From: Ceratodon purpureus
Lineage: Eukaryota > Streptophyta > Bryopsida > Pseudoditrichales > Ditrichaceae
Direction: 5' to 3'
DNA length: 64,000 nucleotides
Assembly (NCBI GenBank): GCA_014871385.1
Contig: CM026426.1
Location: 67,603,692 to 67,667,691, forward strand
Shown piece by piece: positions 1 to 10,961 of the stretch; the first letter of the stretch is position 1, and each line of letters starts with the position of its first letter. The notes beneath the pieces were generated by a model. It searched no databases. It saw only the letters and a list, made by a program, of their open reading frames with translations, and had not been told where the DNA came from. Position numbers and translations under genes: made by a program.

Positions 1-1
1 T

Positions 2-973
2 GGCCTTGCTATCGGTTTCTCAAATGCTCTCGTTGAACGCTTTCGTCAACGCAGATGATAGTGACTCAAGTTATATGAGCGAAGCTGAGTCCCTTGGTTT
101 GACTCTGGATCCTAACAATTTTAATATCGACGGATATATGTTGATAACAATCGTTTCCCGGTTCTTGGTAAAGCCGTGCTAAAAGGAAAAGGCAGAGCTC
201 AGGAGCAGAGTGAGGATGTAGAAGACGAGGTGGATGCCCTTACCCAAGACCACACCCCCTGCTCTAGTACAGCAAACATCAGCTCTGAGGGCGATGATCC
301 ACAATAAGATCCGCTGAGTCAGACAACGTCTCAAGCTGATGTTGAATCAGGTGGCTTGGGGCGAAGGCTCAATTTTCTTGAGGTGGTCATTACGCGCACA
401 GACGAAGGAAGACCGGGTTCAACAACGAAGCTTGGATCAGGTAGTGGGAGAAAAACTGGTGGTGGGCAAGGTAGTGGAAAACAAGCAGCCAAGAGAAGGA
501 GGGTCGACCCAGCACCACGGCGCGCCTCCCCATTGGGGAGAGCCAGCGAGATTCCGGATACCTCTGAGCTTCTCGCAAAACTGCAGGCATCCAAGGAAAG
601 GGAGAAGTCGTTAAAGAAGATGCTCCCTATGAAGGAATTGGATCTCAACAAGACAGTGCAGGAGGCAGTGCAGGCTTTTCAGCAAAACATGGGGAAGGAC
701 AATGTCTTTCGGAATGCGGGTCCAGTTCTGCACAACGTCCGGCCAATAGAGCGTGCTTTGCCTACTTCGCGAGTTCTACGAGTTTTGGGCTCCCCTAGCG
801 GTAATGCAAATTTCCCAGAGTCAGAACCGAGTCCTGCATCAGTGCTTGAGCCAAGCCAACATTCTACCGACCATGACATGCGTGACCCTAATCTGAGCCC
901 ACCCCATTCTTCCTCTCACAATCAAACTCAGGGAGATGGTCCCGAGACATCTTCAGGTCCCTCCCAAACTTAG
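2..973 (+). pseudogene. Decayed coiled-coil protein, partial at window edge
   Basis: A plus-strand coding remnant runs in from the left edge. One frame is open to about 182, a second from about 168 to a TAA at 305, and the longest piece follows from 308 to the TAG ending at 973. This last piece has no convincing ATG. It has a basic stretch (KQAAKRRRV), a short coiled-coil segment (ELLAKLQASKEREKSLKK) and the motif AGPVLHNVRPI, then a Ser/Pro-rich tail. Coding sense continues across the TAA at 305, so that stop looks like a nonsense change. I do not recognise the family. The composition resembles structural or accessory proteins of plant mobile elements, which is inference. A related LHNVRPI motif occurs near 47.6 kb. 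Confidence 0.4.
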
Positions 974-1168
974 ATTTTTTGAACTTGGAATTTTGTAGAT
1001 GAGGTGTTAATACCGGAGTAGTTCACTGAAATGTGCATTTTTGTACCAAAACGATTGTAATTATTACAAATGGGCTTTTTAGCTCGACTCGAGCTAAACT
1101 GTTCAACGTTTTTTCCATTCCTTCTTCGTCGGCTTCCTTGATCACTGTCTGATGATTCTATAGTTCTC

Positions 1169-2345
1169 TTGCAATGCCAAGGTCAGAAATTACATGACAA
1201 AGTGGACGATCTTCTGCTCATGGATGATGTTGTCATGGTCCAAATTGGTGATGCGACTGTATGCACAAATACGGATTTAGATGTCACGGACCAATGTGCT
1301 CTTACCCTTGCACCGTGCGTAGAGGTCCTTCCTAACGGTCAACTCCACCATTCGTTAGGGTCGTTGGGTCCTGTGGAGGAACGGGATGTCGTAGAAGAAC
1401 AAGCCGATGATGTCCAGGTATTTCATCCATCATTATATGTCGTACTTTTTTCTGGGATATTGACTTGCACTGCAAGTGTTCTCTTTGTATCATTCGCATA
1501 ACTCCGTCCTAGTATAATATAGTAATCTCCATTTGTCATCGGTATTTCCTCTCCAGCTGCGCGAGGCATCTAGATGTGATGTAAGTTCTAGTGAAGAATT
1601 AAGTCCTGTCTCGACTCGACCTCAGAGCGGTTGGTTGAACGTTGTCCTCGACCTCAATGAAATACTCTGCTCCAGTACTCCTAAATGGGCTGGACAATCA
1701 TACGTTAGCCATGACCTTAATATCCACTCAGCGTCCAAGCCAGCGGTCGTCGGCCCCAAGCTTGTTTGTGTCAGGCTCAATTGTGCTGAATTCCTTCATC
1801 GGTTGTCGTCGTTCGCAACCATAACTGTCTGGAGTTCGATGAAGACTTCAACGACAAAAATGATTTGCGATTATCTGTTCGGTCCGATTCGTCCTATCTA
1901 TCTGCTAAGAATTCTAGGTCAAGAAGAGTGTTAGAGAGTTCCTATGGGCGTAGATTTACGAGGTCATCGGGTATTTATGAAGGAACCCGGGACTCAAAAG
2001 GACATCTTCTTTAAGCCAATGTCTGATCGTCTCTTTCCTAAATTTGATGGCCTCTATTCCGATGCCAACACCATTTTTATTGACGACAGTACGATCAAGC
2101 ACTATCAGAATGATTCTCAGAATGTCCTTTTACTCTCCATTTAGAACTACCAAGACCACAAAGCCGAAGATGATCGTTCTTTGTTGTCAAGACTTTTGCC
2201 ATATCTTTTACACCTCTACAACTTTGTAGGGACACTCGCGAGATATCAAGCTGAACGTCCGATCGGGCGAAAAATGTATTATGATGACCGTTGCACTTGT
2301 AAACACTACGCTAATATTAATGGGGCAATTAGCCATAGCGATTAA
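1169..2345 (+). pseudogene. FCP1/NIF-type (HAD) phosphatase-like gene, spliced and broken
   Basis: Two exons can be seen. The first (to 1417) ends at CAG before a GT, and the second starts at 1557 after a pyrimidine-rich CTCTCCAG. The 139 bp intron is phase 0 and joins two open frames. Exon 2 resembles the NLI-interacting-factor/FCP1 phosphatase fold. It has a beta-strand with VVLDLNEIL where the family has DxDxT, then VWSSMKTSTTKMICDYLF, then IFIDDS near 2080, and a tail resembling the RYxxxxPIG end of plant members. The second catalytic Asp is Asn and the Thr is Ile, so even an intact protein would probably lack phosphatase activity. Two in-frame TAG codons (1932-1934, 2142-2144) interrupt clearly alignable sequence. 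The frame finally closes at 2343-2345. Family assignment is by motif order only. Confidence 0.55.
1418..1556 (+). other. Predicted phase-0 intron of the phosphatase-like gene
   Basis: The boundaries are CCAG followed by GTATTT, and a pyrimidine-rich CTCTCCAG before CTGCGC. Removing it joins two open frames in phase, which is why I split the gene here. There is no transcript evidence. Confidence 0.45.
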
Positions 2346-2448
2346 TTAGGCATGTCTTGGGCTCTCTAGTCTGCTATAGGACATATTTGAACTGGCGCGA
2401 AGCGATCAGTATACTCTACATCTTACATAAGTAGTAAATCATTGTATC

Positions 2449-3144
2449 ATGACTATTGCTTTTGTTATACGACGTATATTTTTCTTTTTAATCCATTCTA
2501 TCCCTTGCGTCGACAGGTATGATCAAACATTTTTTGTATTATTGAGGATATATGTTTTGATTCTTCTTTATGTATTGCAGGTGAATGCATGTCGAGCATC
2601 AATGGATTCTTTGAATAATGCTTATGACTGCAGGCCTTTTTTGCGAAGCAGAGGGCTTTTGTTGCAATCGGTTGCAATAGCGCAGTCCATGATGGACTAT
2701 TCAACTATGGTTGTTGTTGAAGGAGCTGTGGACAGCCGAGTTAATCTGTCCATTCCAAAGACATCTTATGTTCCGAAGAGTTTCATTCCGAAGACTTGAG
2801 AACTCCAACAGTTTGCATCTGCACTAGAGAAGAAGAAGTTAGCTCACAAGAGGTTGGAAGCCCAGATTTTGTCGTTGGAAACAGAGGATGAGCGGCTGAA
2901 TTCCATGAAGGATAATCTGCTGAAAAGGAGTAGACAGTTTGCCACAGCCAGAGAGCTTGAAGAGAAGGCGGTTGTAGACAAGGAGCAACGGCAGATCAGC
3001 AAAGCAATTGCTGCCAACATCGCCACGTTGGAGGCAGCCCAAGAGGAAGTAGTGAAGCTGGCATCAATCTTAGAGCGCGATAGTTCAGCCATCCTATGTT
3101 CCCAAGAGCAGCTTTGCCAACTTGATTTGAAACGTGGACAGTAG
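2449..3144 (+). pseudogene. Coiled-coil protein fragment with internal TGA
   Basis: One reading frame runs from about 2449 to 3144 with a TGA at 2797-2799. After the stop the same frame encodes a long amphipathic, Lys/Glu/Ala-rich helix (LEKKKLAHKRLEAQILSLE and onward) typical of a coiled coil, ending DLKRGQ. The first part is hydrophobic up to about 2580 and may be intronic, since TTTATGTATTGCAG at 2569-2582 looks like a splice acceptor. The segment with ETEDERL resembles EAEDERLQQ in the coiled-coil pseudogene at 5310-6512, so the two appear to be paralogous copies of one unrecognised family. I assign no function. Confidence 0.4.
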
Positions 3145-3870
3145 AATGAAGCGAGGGACTCTAGAAATGAAGCACCAAACAATCAATTTTCTTTTACAAC
3201 TGTTTTTAGTTTGTTGAGTGCCAAGCTGGGAAAGAATTCAAATACCCAATTGTGACCTTTATTGGTGAAACTCTTAATCACTGCTGGAATTTTGACTTTC
3301 AGTTTGTTATTTGGTAGTTTAGTTCTTGTCCATTTCCCTGTTCTTGCTTATTTCCCTGCTCTTGTTTGTCACTAAATCCAAGTTGCTTTCAACATCGTGT
3401 TGATAGTCATTTGTTTATCTTGGCATGATAATTACAAAAATCTAGAGAAGGATTACATGTCCACTTAAGATGTTTAGCATATGTCCTAAACAGGATTTTA
3501 GTTTGAGACAATTATCTTCATGTTATCTTGAATTTGAAATTACTATGTGTAGAATTTTGGAGGTTTAACCTAAACGTGGATAAATTGTAATGATGGACAT
3601 ATGAAGAAGTATATATTAAATATAGTTGTGATAAATCGTAGAGGATGTTGATGCAAAATTTATGAACATTAGCATGTTAAGGCACAAAATTAATGTTTGA
3701 AACTATTTGAAAAAAATTAGAAAATTTTGAAGTCAGACAAGTCAATAAAAATACAGAATCAATTTTTACGATACTTGTCACTTTACTTTTTATCTTCTTC
3801 CAAGTGAAAGATGAATTTCAAACATGAATTTCACAACAACCTCCTACGCAGTAATTAATGTAAATAAATT

Positions 3871-4449
3871 GTGTTGCCTCGTGACATTTCAACTGTTTAA
3901 ACCTAAGTTCCCAACAGTATTCATTCTAAAATACTCTCTTAAAGATCTCAATGCCAAAATTCACCAAAATTATAACCATCTAAGCACATCCAAAGGGATC
4001 AAGGTTTAAGCTTTAGACTCCAAAGTGAAACCTCAAGAGCTGTATAACCACTTTTACTTGGAATTTGGTAGTTTAGCAATTACTAAATGACTAAATTACT
4101 GATTTCCCTAATTGATTAATGTTGCTTGATTAATTACTAATTGTGCTTTAGTAATTACTAAATTACTCATTTCCGTGTTCTTGCTTGTTTCCCTGCTCTT
4201 GTTTTTCATGAACTGTTCCTACCGGAGCATAGTAGCCTCACAATTCCACTAAATTGTGTTGCCCCTTGACATTTCACAAAATCCAAGAGTCCCTCAACAA
4301 TTCAACTTACCGGAGTTCCCAACGATACTCATTCTAAAATACTCTCTTAAAGATCTCAATGCAAAAATTTACCAAAAGTATAACCATATAAGCACATCCA
4401 AAGGGATCAAGGTTTAAGCTTTAGACTCCAATGTAAATCCTCAAGAGGC
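3871..4449 (+). repeat. Direct duplication (about 170-195 bp) in AT-rich DNA
   Basis: Two copies, 3871-4039 and 4255-4449, share long identical stretches (for example AAATACTCTCTTAAAGATCT and GGGATCAAGGTTTAAGCTTT) in the same order. Between them lie AT-rich runs with repeated TTACTAAAT motifs. There is no convincing gene. Confidence 0.75.
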
Positions 4450-4456
4450 CAATTTC

Positions 4457-4567
4457 TACTTTTACTTGGAATCTGAGTAGCAAATAAACTTTTACTTTTA
4501 CTTTTCCACTTTTACTTGGAATCTGAGTAGCAAATAAACTTTTACTTTTATTTTTCCACTTTTACTT
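4457..4567 (+). repeat. 50 bp tandem repeat, about two copies
   Basis: TTTACTTGGAATCTGAGTAG recurs with a period of exactly 50 bp at 4461 and 4511. A third partial TTTACTT starts at 4561. Confidence 0.85.
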
Positions 4568-5309
4568 CTGATTGGCAAATTTTAAGTTCTAGAAAGTAAA
4601 AATCCCAGCTTTAGGGGTTGGGCGTCCACAAATTAGGTCAAGGGTTTAACAGAGGGTTGTGGCGATGAGGGTTTTACCTGAGGGTGGTATCCGTGTGTGT
4701 TGCTACAAGAGTTCCCATATTGGGTATGTTTAGAAATCTTGTGCCTTTGTTGCCACCGCATTTAGTAATGCTCGAGTGTACAGGTTTGTGAAGGGCAAAA
4801 TCTTGAGGTGCGCGAGGTTGTTGCAAACGCAGGGTTGGAGGTATGCCTATTTCTCCATAGGCCACTGCAGGATTGTATCAATTGCCATTGTTTCAGTGGA
4901 GCATATATCTGATTGACACATGTGAATGTTACGTTTCAATTGATTGCAAGCGTCTTGTAACAGAAATCAATGGGGCAAGTTATACTTATATTATTCTGAC
5001 TACGACCTGCTATGATTTAAAGGTCTTGGGCGGCCGAGGGGAATTCCAATTGGAGGTCTTACGCTTAGAAGAAAGCTTAGGTATGACTCTAGAAATCTTC
5101 TGCCTTTGTTGCCACCGCCTTCTAGTTATCTCCTTTTACCGCGGCTCCTGCTCTCTATTGCTGCCCCTACCTTTCTGATTGCTTGCCATTGGTTTTGCAC
5201 GTCTACTTTTTTCTAACTGTTGCCCTATTTTTCTGCTGAGTAGCTTGTACCCAACACGAGCGGAATTGAGAGGCAACGGCGATCCAGAGCTTTGGTGAAA
5301 GGAAAAGCC

Positions 5310-6512
5310 ATGGCACAAGAGGGGGAGTTGCAGCGCTGTTCCTCGAAGGGGAAGACGGGTCTGCCGAAGGTGAAGAAAGTGCCAGGACCAAAAGGGATCA
5401 CCAGCTTTGAGTGGGAGACTTCCTTTGAACTGGATGGACTTCCACGAAAGCTCCATGAGCGCCTCCAGGCTAAGGCACCGTTGCTGCTGGGGAGGAACGA
5501 CGCCAAGTACCCACCTAGGTTTTTCGTGGAGGCGTTCGGGCTCAGCAATGAAGGACCCATGCCCAACAAGGTCACTGCAGCTATGGTGCCTCGCTCTTGG
5601 TACGATCAGATATGGCCTCCTGGCGATGGTGTCAACAAAAATCGACACTACTTCAAGCAATGCTCTAATGAAGTAGCCTTGAAAATGTACAACCAATGCT
5701 ACATGGAGGTGTATGGAGAAGCTCTGGACAACAAGGCCTTCAGTCAATCATTCTTGCGGGCTTGCATTTACCATTTCAAGAAGAGGCACCCAGTCAAATG
5801 GGTCGGGGCATCGGCTCAGATTTTGGAGGAGCATTTCTAGCACACATCTCTAAATCCCTTGAAGTTGCGATCCCTAGCTCTTTGTTACCAGGTCGAGCGC
5901 ATTCTCAAGGAGGTGGCAACGTTCTTGAAGGATGGAGGATGCGAAACATGGGGTGATGGTGGAGGGGCCGCTTCTGTTGGCAATGTCAAGGAACCGCACC
6001 AAGAAGGAATTATCGGTGGCGAGACGAACACCAGTGCTACCACAAAGCTCAAAGAATTGCTTGAGGAGGTGGTGCGCAAGACGACCGAGCTTCAAGCTCC
6101 AGAGACAGAGCTAGAGTCAAAGCGGCAATCCCTCTTGCAGCTGGATAAGAGGATTTGCCACTTTGAGGCCGAGGATGAGCGTCTCCAACAGCATGCAATG
6201 CTCTTGAAGAAGAAGAGTAAGGAACTATAGCGGGCCGGGGTGTGGAGGAGAAGATTACGAATGATAGGGAGGTCCGCAAGGTCGGGGGGGAAGACTCAAG
6301 CAAACAACTTGGAGTGGGATGCGGCTGACCTCGCCAGGACTTCAGCAAAGAAAGATGTGGATGTGGCTGCAATGAAGTACAAGAAGGTGGAGGAGGAACT
6401 CGTAGACCTCCAGGAGAAGTGCAAAGCCGAAAAACTTGCTCAAGCCTCCATCAAGCCAAAGGCGCCTCATGTAAACAATGGAGTAGACGCGGGTGGGGAC
6501 CTTGTTCTTTAA
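5310..6512 (+). pseudogene. Uncharacterised protein with central globular region and coiled-coil C-terminus, broken
   Basis: ATG at 5310 opens a basic N-terminus, then a compact region containing PRSWYDQIWPPGD and FSQSFLRACIYHFKKRHP, reaching TAG at 5838-5840. The same frame resumes with a coiled coil (QVERILKEVATFLKDGG, then KLKELLEEVVRKTTELQ) up to TAG at 6228-6230. After a local frame disturbance it is open again at 6240-6512 (KYKKVEEELVDLQEKCKAEK). TTTGTTACCAG just before GTCGAGCG near 5891 could be a splice acceptor, so the first stop might lie in an intron; the second cannot be explained that way. The family is not recognised. The EAEDERL segment is shared with the fragment at 2854-3144. 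It is probably repeat-associated. Confidence 0.45.
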
Positions 6513-6667
6513 CTGGGCAAACCTTGTCCACGGTGCCACCTCAAGTTTGTTGGGAACACCATCTTCCTTTTTTCTTGTGGTTGTTTGTTCCACCCTTGGT
6601 GTCTGTGGGCCGAGCTTCTTGCAGGAGGTCGTGTGTGTCCTCTGTGCAAACAAGAAGGTGACCCTCG

Positions 6668-7108
6668 GTGGATGGCAGCATGGGGTTTGATGTGTCCGCA
6701 CTAAAGCCAGGAGCCAGCAAAGACACCACTGCCAACGTGTCCTCTACACCAAAGCCAGAAGTCAGCGAAGACACCACTATCAATGTGACCTCTACTACAC
6801 TTGTGAAGCTGGATGCAGAATCTAACAAAGACGCTGACAGACCTCTCTTGAGGAAGAGACCAGGGTCTGGTTCATTTGAGTGTGAATTGCCTCTAAAGAT
6901 GGTGACATTAAATTCAGAGCCCACCCCTGTGCTTGGTGAAGGTGAACCACCCCTTGTTATTTTGACACTGAACTCAGAGCCTTCACCTGAGCTTGCCAAG
7001 GCTCAACATAAAATCTCCACTCCTTTATCTTGTCCTACAGAATACATTTCGGAATTTCCTTGTTTTCTGCCCCCCCATAAAACTGCTCGAAGATTTTCCT
7101 TGTATTAA
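6668..7108 (+). CDS. Ser/Thr/Pro-rich ORF with short internal repeats
   Basis: This 146-codon ORF follows the coiled-coil pseudogene on the same strand. It has two imperfect internal repeats: KPGASKDTTANVSST against KPEVSEDTTINVTST, and VTLNSEPTP against LTLNSEPSP. That suggests a low-complexity linker or tail. It may be the last exon of the preceding gene, since no separate promoter or start is evident. No domain is recognised, and a chance ORF cannot be excluded, though the repeats are conserved at the protein level. Confidence 0.3.
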   Translation: MDGSMGFDVSALKPGASKDTTANVSSTPKPEVSEDTTINVTSTTLVKLDAESNKDADRPLLRKRPGSGSFECELPLKMVTLNSEPTPVLGEGEPPLVILTLNSEPSPELAKAQHKISTPLSCPTEYISEFPCFLPPHKTARRFSLY

Positions 7109-8332
7109 GACACTATAGCTAAAACCTTCTAATAAGAACAAGCAAATTTCTTTTAGCAAGATAGAAGTGGTTGCTAAAGCTGTGGCATACTTATTTCTTC
7201 ACAGTACATTCCTCGTCACACTTTTTAGTTTCCAACTACTGTATTGTAGTTATTTTCCAGCCATTAGTTTCCACCTACTGTATTGTAGTTCTCCACTTGC
7301 TTGACTTGTCATTTCCAACTTATCGCTAGTTTCCAATAATGTTTAATGTTGACAATGAAACTTGATAGCTTATAGTCTCAATTAATTGAAGGGCTCTTTG
7401 TTTGCAAGGCTTGTAACAATAATTTCCGTTATTGTTGTTGAAAATTCACTTACCACAGGTTGTTGCTAAAGTCCGTAATGGGTGTGGTCTGTTTTCAATA
7501 GCAAATGAATCGGTATTTGGAGGAACCTTGAGGAGCTTCTAGACACAGGAACTGGAGACTCCGCGCAAAGACCCTAAGCTTGGTCACTTTCCATGGGGAC
7601 ATCCGTGACTATTCTACTTGGAATAGATAATCTGCGGGGTTGCCAACACATCTATCCTAGAATAGTGAGATACTGGACCTCTTAATAGAATTACTGACAC
7701 TGTTTATTGATATTCAAGCGTCCACTTTACACATCAATGATTAACCAATTTCACTTTACATAAGAAGCACAGTTAAGCCTCTCACTCAACATTTGTTTGT
7801 CGATATGACTTATTCTGAGGAAATCATACTACCAACTCACAAATCTATATATCCACTGCAAAAGAAACTTTCGTTGCATAACCTTGGCAATGTATTTGAA
7901 CAAGCAACAACATAAATACACTAGAATCACAAGCGCTGACTAATGGAATCTGGTCCACTGCAGCTGGTAACTTCAATATTGTCGTTTCCAACCTTGAGGT
8001 AAACTTTAGACTAAGTATCATCACCGCAATTTTCTTTGTGGCTTTGTTGATCTTTGGAGGACTCCACGTTGCCAACAACATTGTTATCAACAGCATCTTT
8101 TGTCACGTCCACCCTAACCCAAGCTTAGCCAACCCGTGTTCTATCTTCCTTCTACCTTCTTGCTTCCTCCACCGCATCTGATGCGTTATAGGCCATCCTC
8201 TTTTTCTGCAATGTTGCTGCTATGAACTCGTCATTTTCCACTCACCTAACGTTGTTGATTCCCCAAAACACTTCAAGTAAAGGCGCCTCCATCTCTCAAT
8301 TTTAGGCCTAAAAGTGCTGATCTGCTCTTGAT
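7109..8332. other. Noncoding AT-rich stretch
   Basis: I see no supportable gene here. A short direct repeat, CTACTGTATTGTAGT, occurs twice around 7237 and 7277. The rest is AT-rich intergenic or intronic sequence. Confidence 0.6.
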
Positions 8333-9169
8333 TCAAGGTAAGGCCACCAGATATGGAAACACTTGTTCCAACGCTTCCCACATTTCCACCCTATCTAGAT
8401 ATTGCCTACCCTGATCTAGGGTGTTGTTTTCTAAGCGCAAAACATCCTTCCACACTTGATCTTGCCTTGACCAAGTCGACGGTGGAAAGATCCTAGTTGC
8501 AGTCACGCCACTGAGGGAAGGTTTGATAGGGATACTGTTGGAAGCACCGCTATGTGTTGCATCCTTCATTATGCGCACGTTCCCACCATGAAGCCGAGCT
8601 GCAAACAATGTCTTTTCCATATTCTCTATAGCGGCATGTTGACAGACTTCATTCTCCATGTTCCAAATAAACATGAAGTGCATGTGAAGAATTTTCTCAT
8701 TCATTCTTATCAAAGCATGCAATATACAAATATGGACTCTTTCAAGTGGAATAAGCAGTATAGGTTTCCATCGCGATTCTCCTACAATAGGAGACGAGTT
8801 GGATGTGATATTACTTGCAAATAGACCTCCATGCCACGAATGTCTTCTTCTCCTAGCCTCAGTGGTGGCACCTACCGCTGTTCTCACCACATGTTTTGTC
8901 CTCTCTTGGTTACAGTAGATGCAAGAATGTTTTGGGCTGGCACCAGGCTTCAAGCCATACAAGCATTTGATTGTCTTCATTTTTGCAAATAAATGCCACT
9001 CGACTTTGAAGTTGCCAACACCCTCAACAGAAAGCAGCTGGCCCCCTTCTTGAGCTTTGATCAATGTTGGGAACGCAGTAAGTTGGAACACCCAATTGAG
9101 GACCTCATGTGATTCTTTGGCAACCTCAAAGCAAGCAACAGACCATATTTCTAATTCTGACTGAACCAA
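8333..9169 (-). pseudogene. 3' exon of a multi-exon transposon-like gene with CxxC motif
   Basis: The minus frame is open for 278 codons and begins right after a good acceptor (TTTCTTGGTTCAG), so it is probably an exon rather than a full gene. Visible motifs are KMKTIKCLYGLKPGAS, a zinc-knuckle-like CIYCNQER, then PLERVHICILHALIRMNEKI, and a Trp-rich end. The order of a CxxC followed by a His-containing helix resembles uncharacterised transposase-like proteins of repeat-rich eukaryotes, but I cannot name the superfamily. It lies downstream of the coiled-coil exons at 9403-10961 and reads as the C-terminal part of the same gene. No in-frame stop occurs within this exon. Confidence 0.45.
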
Positions 9170-9402
9170 GAAATACCTATCGTCGCTTTTTTCAATGCTG
9201 GTGTCTAACTAACCCTTCCATACTTCCTTCCATGCATAATCTTAGCTTTGTCCATCTTCAACACAAAGACCAATGGTGTGTTTCCAAATTCTGCACATCC
9301 CAACAACTACCACATTTGAGTACGATGCAATCATGAAAAAGTGTAGAATTGCAAATCAATAAGAAACCCGTTGGGAACACATAGCTAACTGTCCATACTT
9401 GT

Positions 9403-10231
9403 CTACGGTTGCTTCTGAACAAAGTAGTTACCTTCGGTGGTAAAACCGTACAGCTTCACCATACTTCGTTGCACAGCTTCAATGTCAACAAACAAGGAAT
9501 TTTTTGATGTCAAGACAACTCTTTCAATCTCTGATTTCTTCTTCTTTCCTTTGGTCGTTGGAACTTGTGTTACAAGCTCCAGTGTATTATCTATGGAGTA
9601 ATAGTCACCAACAAGATCTTTCAACTTTGAATTTAATTCTATTCGCAACAAACTGACTTGTTGAATGCATTGCCCATAGTTCAATTTTAAAAGTTACACA
9701 ACAATCACATGCATGCATGTCATTTGATTAGAACCAAAAAATTGCAAACCTGATGATTTTTTCTCACAAATTCTAGTTCCCAACAGTGTTCTCAACATTA
9801 AGCCTAGTATTAAGGTTAACTAGTAGTCTGCTTCAAAATCATTGTTCCCAACAAGTGTTACCACATACCTTGTGCGGATTTGGTAAAAATGTTGCCTTTA
9901 AGCGTTTGTCAACAAGTTGCACTCTCCCTTTAACTGTCTTATAAATCTCACTGTATCCTTTTTGAGAGACTCTTGTTATATCACATGCTGCCAGAACTGC
10001 TTCTGTTTCCAGGTCCTTTCCAATTTTCTCAAGGTAGTAGTTGGTCATCGTGGTTGTAGCAAAACTATTTTGCGGATTTGACACTAATGCCACTGTCTCT
10101 CCTTGTAACATTATTTGAGCAAGAGTATGGCCTGTCCCCTCTTGTATGTCCCTGTCGCCACACAACCGCTTCCTACCTTTTGATGTCTTGTTTCCATCAT
10201 GTATGAATTGAACTACCCTGGGTTGCAACAA
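9403..10231 (-). pseudogene. Internal exons of the same minus-strand gene
   Basis: Two open blocks (10231-9839 and 9684-9403) lie between the coiled-coil exons and the CxxC exon. The first ends at AAG followed by GTATGTGG, a good splice donor, but I cannot fix the matching acceptor before 9684. The encoded segments include QPRVVQFIHDGNKTSKGRKR and KRLKATFLPNPHK, both basic, and a Lys-rich KGKKKKSEIERVVLTSK. No domain is recognised. Strand, spacing and splice signals tie them to the flanking exons. Confidence 0.4.
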
Positions 10232-10255
10232 GCTTCTAATTTTTGCTATACGAGC

Positions 10256-10961
10256 TCATGCAGCTCCACTAGTCTTAGCTAATTCAGATAAACCCTTGGA
10301 TGCTCTCAATTGTGCTCCTAGTGGAGTACTAATCATTCTTTCAATTTTCTTCCTCAACTTCGACAAAGCCCTCCTCGCTTCTGTCAGTTCATGTTGCCCA
10401 TCCGCAGTTTGTTGTTGGTGCGCTTCACGTACTTGTCGCAAACCATGGGTTGCTTGCAACATTGCCAACGATATTTCTTCTGCATGCTGATCAACCGCTT
10501 CTTGTCCTTGCTGTTGGAGCTGTAGTAAGTTGTTCATGTAATTGTACTCGTTACAGCTGATCTTCCAGTGCTTCACATCAAGACTTCAAAGATTCAGATT
10601 CGCTCTTCAACATATTAATCTCCTCTGTACTACCGGCAAGAAGGTTAGCTAAACGCATTGCCCATCTGCTATTTGCAGCATCAAGTTCGGACTTTAGATT
10701 GGCAACGGAATTTTGCAAGCCAACCTTTTCACGGATACAATCAGTCCTTGCCTTTTCTAGTTCTTGTTCCAACCCCACTATTGCACTGTTGGTGCTAACG
10801 TGGCGTTTTGTATATCCTAACAGGCCAGATTCCCAATGACAAACGAATTCCAAACAACTCTTCAACGTCCTAAATTGCGGTGGCTTCCTAGTGAGTGGAT
10901 CTGTTGGGTATAAATTTGTATCCAAGCACAGATCCATGTTGGTGGCACCAGATGCTCTCAA
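10256..10961 (-). pseudogene. Coiled-coil N-terminal exons
   Basis: The minus-strand frame from 10961 encodes a leader, then heptad-rich sequence (VGLEQELEKARTDCIREK, LKSELDAANSRW), and meets TGA at 10578. Coiled coil continues in a second frame (QQQGQEAVDQHAEEISLA) to 10256, so a one-base shift and a stop separate the halves. It appears to be the N-terminus of the 8333-10961 gene. It is Gln/Glu-rich with no transmembrane or catalytic motif. Confidence 0.4.

Larger units (their letters stand above)
3145..4672. other. AT-rich noncoding stretch with internal duplications
   Basis: I see no supportable gene in this stretch. It is AT-rich and contains the 3871-4449 direct duplication and the 50 bp tandem repeat listed separately. 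Confidence 0.6.
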
